Assembly: GCA_030272815.1 (NCBI GenBank)
Contig: JAJSZT010000008.1
Location: 1 to 64,000, forward strand
From: Deltaproteobacteria bacterium
Lineage (GTDB): Bacteria; Desulfobacterota; Desulfobacteria; Desulfobacterales; ETH-SRB1
Direction of reading: 5' to 3'
Length of the DNA stretch: 64,000 nucleotides
Below are positions 62,701 to 64,000 of the stretch, piece after piece. The translations under genes and the position numbers were made by a program. How positions within the stretch are numbered: the first letter of the stretch is position 1; every line of letters starts with the position of its first letter. The notes below the pieces were generated by a model, which made no database searches, had not been told where the DNA came from, and saw only the letters and a program-made list of their open reading frames with translations.

Positions 62701-63244
62701 TACTAATCCGGCAGAAAAATGGCTTTCAAGAAAAGAACATCACAGCGAACGGATAGATGAAACAGATCCTTATGGTTCAGATACTGTTTTAAACAGATCG
62801 TTTCCAGGACCTGAAGCCGTATCTAACTTAAATCTTCACTCTACCGATCCATTTAATAGAGAATGGGTAGACGGCATCAGTCAGGAGTTATTTTCATCCT
62901 GTTCATGGGGCGCTCATTTCGGAGAAGGACGATATGCGCGATCTGAAGCAGGAAGTTGGCTTCTTGGAAGTAGAAATATCATTAAGGACTTTTTAAAACA
63001 AAAGAGCTGTCATCTGATATTACTTATTAAAGGTCAGAAGTATCATGAGAAGCGATCTGAGCAAGGAAAATTTGTTGCCAAATCTGCCGTGGTGATCTTT
63101 GCACCAAATGGAACATATCGCATTATTCAAAGAATTCCAAAAAAAATTATAAACGCCATTAGTCCGCTACACCCTTCAGAAAGCATTGCTGATCGATTAA
63201 AAGCTATCCAAGCACCTGTGTTGCCTGGGGTCGGGCCACGCTAA
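56753..63244 (+). CDS. Giant STAND NTPase with a PD-(D/E)XK nuclease-like N-terminal domain (putative antiphage sensor)
   Basis: A single 2163-residue protein. Residues ~10-135 look like a Cap4/DUF4297-type nuclease: RASRDGHEYHVVWAARVS, an acidic stretch at AMDIADLVKYFGG, then IDVLQLKYS, whose Q-x-K core fits the catalytic PD-(D/E)XK motif, and FFEFVSNRPI. The STAND ATPase part has Walker A GSGGCGKT at 296-303 and Walker B IVLLLDAIDHAG near 393-404, followed by SCRSERR. From ~600 to ~1800 the chain is helical and without named domains, probably a repeat-type sensor. The last 350 residues hold a compact, conserved-looking part (GYGHYLAYHALLTVAGKYL near 1830). The layout nuclease-STAND-long sensor is that of the Avs antiviral proteins. 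I see no close subfamily assignment. A TTG start at 56753 is used because a later ATG (residue 37) would delete the nuclease motif. The gene stands in a defence-type neighbourhood. Confidence 0.8.
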   Translation: MQSEKTKNYGIGVRASRDGHEYHVVWAARVSLELLHPMAELKAISLEGFPVQEANSFSEEAMDIADLVKYFGGSTVDEAKRIDVLQLKYSPTKKNKVLTASDLSKTLQKFAQTKKDLKERLGEERAAEVTFFEFVSNRPIGANLEKAIVALKTGEAVQGHIGTQAETLKISIGLKDEHLKDFLERLSITGAGSSLPNLISDVHRTIANWRGTSDPVARLRLKDICDLVRRKAGVRGAFDNIINDIDILGVLGIDDIDDIYPVLQSFPIIPIVLERPFLSKLEQEILSSNKPLILHGSGGCGKTVVMQSLANNFSDENIVIVFDGFGGGEWRAPGDDRHLCERSILHIINSLAAKGLCDLVLPGVDAETLLRTASKRFKQALESARTFQPHTNIVLLLDAIDHAGMRAETTNTDSFAKLLLQRLDIQPIEGVKIVASCRSERRKDAYGSVGYPDFPIPVFSRDETKDLSQKRLDDISTQEISILFSRSGGNPRCLDMLLSDGRPFDDNNIEGDGELLDALIEKRFNRAIDHAETKGTTKHSARSLISGLRLLPPPVPMDEIAAACGLVVSEVESFFSDLFPLIDRTQHGLIFRDEPTETLARKFVDQDKHSADNLVERLKARQSSSAYAARALPPLLVEFNHVDELLELVFSDVFPVSASSTVAVRNIRLARIAAAITACVKANRNDDIFRLMMEAASAASGGQRSDRYVHDFPDLAAACGDTEALRRLFEAKVSWQGARYSSHAIANIIGDNFEDAVRSANKAIDWLNWSLHQTDDDQFGSKRIYETKDWIGAIYVLLLNGKIERVISWLDNRNPNDAYWFFSTLLELALRHEKVSKEASQCIDKIKKMSSTGEINKIWCLSSVCENLHCSMHQEKKIIRSIARYIDEVKEDEKEPWRKKQETSLTSALLVVATKAIKYKLREDAQIILGKLCIERPQSYDFTDGFLYKSRIPRWLIYSTLVAILERRKPSILDLVPAEIWKNLSEPLKKRGPKAIECAIGKLLNHNNNGKAKKKSPFDYETQREVQNAYTHRVKPLLVFANMIREIVMKSNNAIEIGDFIEQLDQGVKAASNYPYRSQKLFVADVGFNSIFNTANAVKAWTRQSSLKAVDWIKVSPIKAYPQLLRIVEGYATQPSAERATLQLGNYTLSCIKKDTEIEARIQSIGKLAHSIWNVSIEEARVIFRQGLELADAVGSDNNDEIMSLVHIAAEYTGEPLPSETVHNFGRLCELNFPYESEKFIWVGYGEALTRIGGVASIAIISRLADRDIVELGNSLPPLLTALIKNDQLEADLASSVIGLDSLSETWSWDMHNFAKPAFSKLSAKNKELLAKWITIEFDRTYQSSPPNVSIDKLLNIYHSNSISNSALRHFEAIKSQQDESSRHTEKYNHYRHSEDEKIVRPVDFDVTDVEALDNDIQQELSDDNRPFSRWRRIKEILSNINDVDTVVASINAIAKVESLSLEDKLRAFEFTKDTWGEISVAIQSAIENAIFVSTNMNASELIGGDWHVSSILRDVFTLVPNQKPELLPAFMKSLQGNLVNLSSLDWLEFASHFASTIADGVVGNSLIRYIKLTAKDVPDDFGDLPWGKDFLLPGNNNEVIAGLIWHQLGSPSSRLRWRAAHSILRLAQIGRFDVIELLVGKLENETSKPFCHAELPFYYFHSRLWLTIALAKLSIDFPEQLTSLRDTFENCLKKNRDHVAIGQHVVFILENLENFEKRSGYEKRLQALAVFKSPISTKKQSNDYHRMDSYQGRPDSVPEPSYKVSFEYDFKKYDINRLGRLFGIDTWQVADDMSAVMDGWGAKVTDMYDCPRGIGRDSYNRGSHKYTQGYGHYLAYHALLTVAGKYLKQFAVCEREWEENSWAEWISGYVLTTPWLAEQTDFFPAFIPTCDVDFSETKPKTSMVERRELARLSGVTKEGEDELNILVDGSWKDNNGVEYHISSALVNHAETKNLAYAIASIEPFFQYLPIRDDDFGWTSRNITNPAEKWLSRKEHHSERIDETDPYGSDTVLNRSFPGPEAVSNLNLHSTDPFNREWVDGISQELFSSCSWGAHFGEGRYARSEAGSWLLGSRNIIKDFLKQKSCHLILLIKGQKYHEKRSEQGKFVAKSAVVIFAPNGTYRIIQRIPKKIINAISPLHPSESIADRLKAIQAPVLPGVGPR

Positions 63245-63260
63245 CTAACCTGGGGTGAAT

Positions 63261-63353
63261 ATGGGTATCAAATCTTGAATTGTGAATTATAAATTTATAA
63301 AATATATCGAAATAATTATAAAATATGACACTTCAGTATGCGAAAACAATTCG
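63261..63353 (+). repeat. 93-bp direct repeat, unit R1
   Basis: Ten to twelve percent divergent from unit R2 at 63736-63828 and of equal length, with no gaps. The first 29 bases contain the 22-base core also found at 5915-5936. It begins 17 bases after the STAND gene's stop codon. Third-codon-like differences are present, but in-frame stops occur in each frame I checked. Confidence 0.85.
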
Positions 63354-63411
63354 TAAAAAGCTGCGGGAGTTGGTCGGTCTTGCGCATGGGGCAATCAGAA
63401 GGAAGTTATAG

Positions 63412-63753
63412 ATGAAGGAACAATCAAGAAGACAATTTATTAGCTCATGCTTCTATTGGGCAATATCAGGATTTGGTTTTTCCTTTATTTCGTTTTGTGC
63501 TGGATGCAATGAGGAGAGAAAATCAACGTCTCATCTCGGCTTCATTCACCATGAGAATAAAGAGCGTTTGACGGTTGAAGGAACAGCTAAAATTAATCCG
63601 GATTTTGAACCTAATTATTTGAGACTACACAGAAGCGGAGAGTTGAAGAAAAGAGGGGAAGAACTGTGGAGCATGATGAAAAGCTGTGAGCTCTGCCCCA
63701 GAAGGTGTGGAGTCAACCGGCTCGATGTGGATGGTATGGGTGTCAAATCTTGA
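63412..63753 (+). pseudogene. Radical-SAM (PflA-like) protein, truncated after its first third
   Basis: A 113-residue frame. It begins with a twin-arginine-type signal (QSRRQFISSC) and a lipobox-like SFCAGC, then a typical N terminus of PflA/PflX-related radical-SAM proteins. The C-terminal CELCPRRCGVNRLD would normally lead into the radical-SAM core. Instead it runs straight into repeat unit R2 and stops at GMGVKS. It lacks the CxxxCxxC cluster motif and all catalytic parts, so it is a pseudogene. AGGAAG stands before the ATG. R1 lies just upstream, so direct repeats flank the remnant. Confidence 0.78.
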
Positions 63754-63828
63754 ATTGTGAATTATAACTTTCTAAAATATATTGAAATGATTATAAAATA
63801 TGATACCTCAGTATGCAAAATCAATTCG
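63736..63828 (+). repeat. 93-bp direct repeat, unit R2
   Basis: It starts ATGGGTGTCAAATCTTG inside the radical-SAM reading frame and cuts it. It is the same length as R1 and about 90 percent identical. Confidence 0.85.
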
Positions 63829-63875
63829 GGGAAATTTAGGGGACGTCCATTGTATTATAATATTCTATACCATGC

Positions 63876-63999
63876 TTACAGGTCTTCCGCTGAAGGGATC
63901 GGGTCTTTTTCAGTCTCATCGGTTTCAACTGCCTTTTTTTCCAGCTTGCGTTGCCTTTTTTCCTCTTTCTTTTTTTTCTGGGCCAATTCTTTCTGACGT
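63876..63999 (-). CDS. C-terminal end of a lysine-rich protein (5' end outside window)
   Basis: The frame ending in TAA at 63876-63878 (minus strand) reads RQKELAQKKKKEEKRQRKLE, then KKAVETDETEKDPIPSAEDL. This is a highly charged, coiled-coil-like end of a protein entering from the right border. The plus-strand frame over the same bases is its low-complexity shadow. Function not determinable. Confidence 0.6.
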   Translation of the reverse strand, partial: RQKELAQKKKKEEKRQRKLEKKAVETDETEKDPIPSAEDL

Positions 64000-64000
64000 T

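Noticed and set aside
56753-63244. Reading the giant protein as a type I or III restriction subunit
   Set aside because: There are no helicase motifs. The P-loop is followed by a STAND-type Walker B and a long helical sensor, and no methyltransferase or specificity gene is near.
63757-63996. 79-residue plus-strand ORF at the right border
   Set aside because: The Phe/Ser-rich end is the complement of a Lys/Glu-rich coding end on the minus strand, and its start lies in repeat R2.

Overview
The window is a contiguous chromosomal segment of a sulfate-reducing bacterium of the Desulfobacterota, most likely order Desulfobacterales. The evidence is the complete dissimilatory sulfate-reduction electron chain (AprBA, QmoABC, Sat) and the Qrc menaquinone reductase (QrcABCD), together with a VPxPG-type C-terminal sorting signal and several short palindromic repeat families of the kind that crowd intergenic DNA in these genomes. 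The base composition is AT-leaning. Species cannot be named from the sequence alone.

Layout. (1) 1-5.98 kb is an accessory, decaying region. It holds the end of a sorting-signal protein, a tyrosine recombinase, a secreted beta-helix protein, a DUF433/DUF5615 toxin-antitoxin pair, a small membrane protein and a methyltransferase. Three of these genes carry a +1 frame break at a short homopolymer. (2) 5.97-26.4 kb, minus strand, is a core information-processing block: tRNA-Gly, rimP, nusA, infB, ylxP (DUF503), rbfA, nrnA, truB, rpsO, pnp, M16 peptidase, dut and a WalJ-like hydrolase. Upstream of it lie infC, rpmI, rplT, pheS, pheT and a merR-type gene, then a deaminase and an HsdR_N-like protein. 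(3) 26.8-31.5 kb has dgt, three YkgJ-type cysteine-cluster proteins and an SDR-like protein that lacks the catalytic lysine. (4) 32.0-41.4 kb, plus strand, has aprBA, qmoABC and sat: ATP sulfurylase activates sulfate, AprBA reduces APS, and QmoABC feeds AprBA electrons from menaquinol. Two minus-strand tRNA-Ser genes follow. (5) 41.9-50.4 kb has a charged hypothetical protein, resB and ccsA for cytochrome c maturation, and qrcABCD, which reduces menaquinone with electrons from periplasmic cytochromes. A 52-residue membrane protein follows qrcD and is a candidate extra Qrc subunit. (6) 50.5-55.2 kb has murA, comEC and a THEP1-type NTPase. (7) 55.4-64 kb is a defence-type accessory region: a Phd/RelE pair, an ORF6N protein, a 2163-residue STAND NTPase with a putative PD-(D/E)XK nuclease domain at its N terminus, and a radical-SAM gene cut short by one of two 93-bp direct repeats.

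Cutting across the map are short non-coding repeat families. One ~106-125 bp palindromic element occurs four times, and two nearly identical copies flank nusA. A second element occurs as an inverted pair bracketing qmoABC-sat. A third (TTAGTGCCTG ends) sits between the translation genes. Single-copy elements with inverted termini lie beside dgt, the deaminase, the SDR gene and comEC. Two elements supply the stop codon of the adjacent gene. The strongest candidates for new biology are the giant STAND protein and its neighbourhood, the small putative Qrc subunit, the nusA-flanking hairpins inside an essential operon, the inverted pair around the sulfate-reduction genes, and the +1 homopolymer frame breaks, above all the A10 run in the recombinase.
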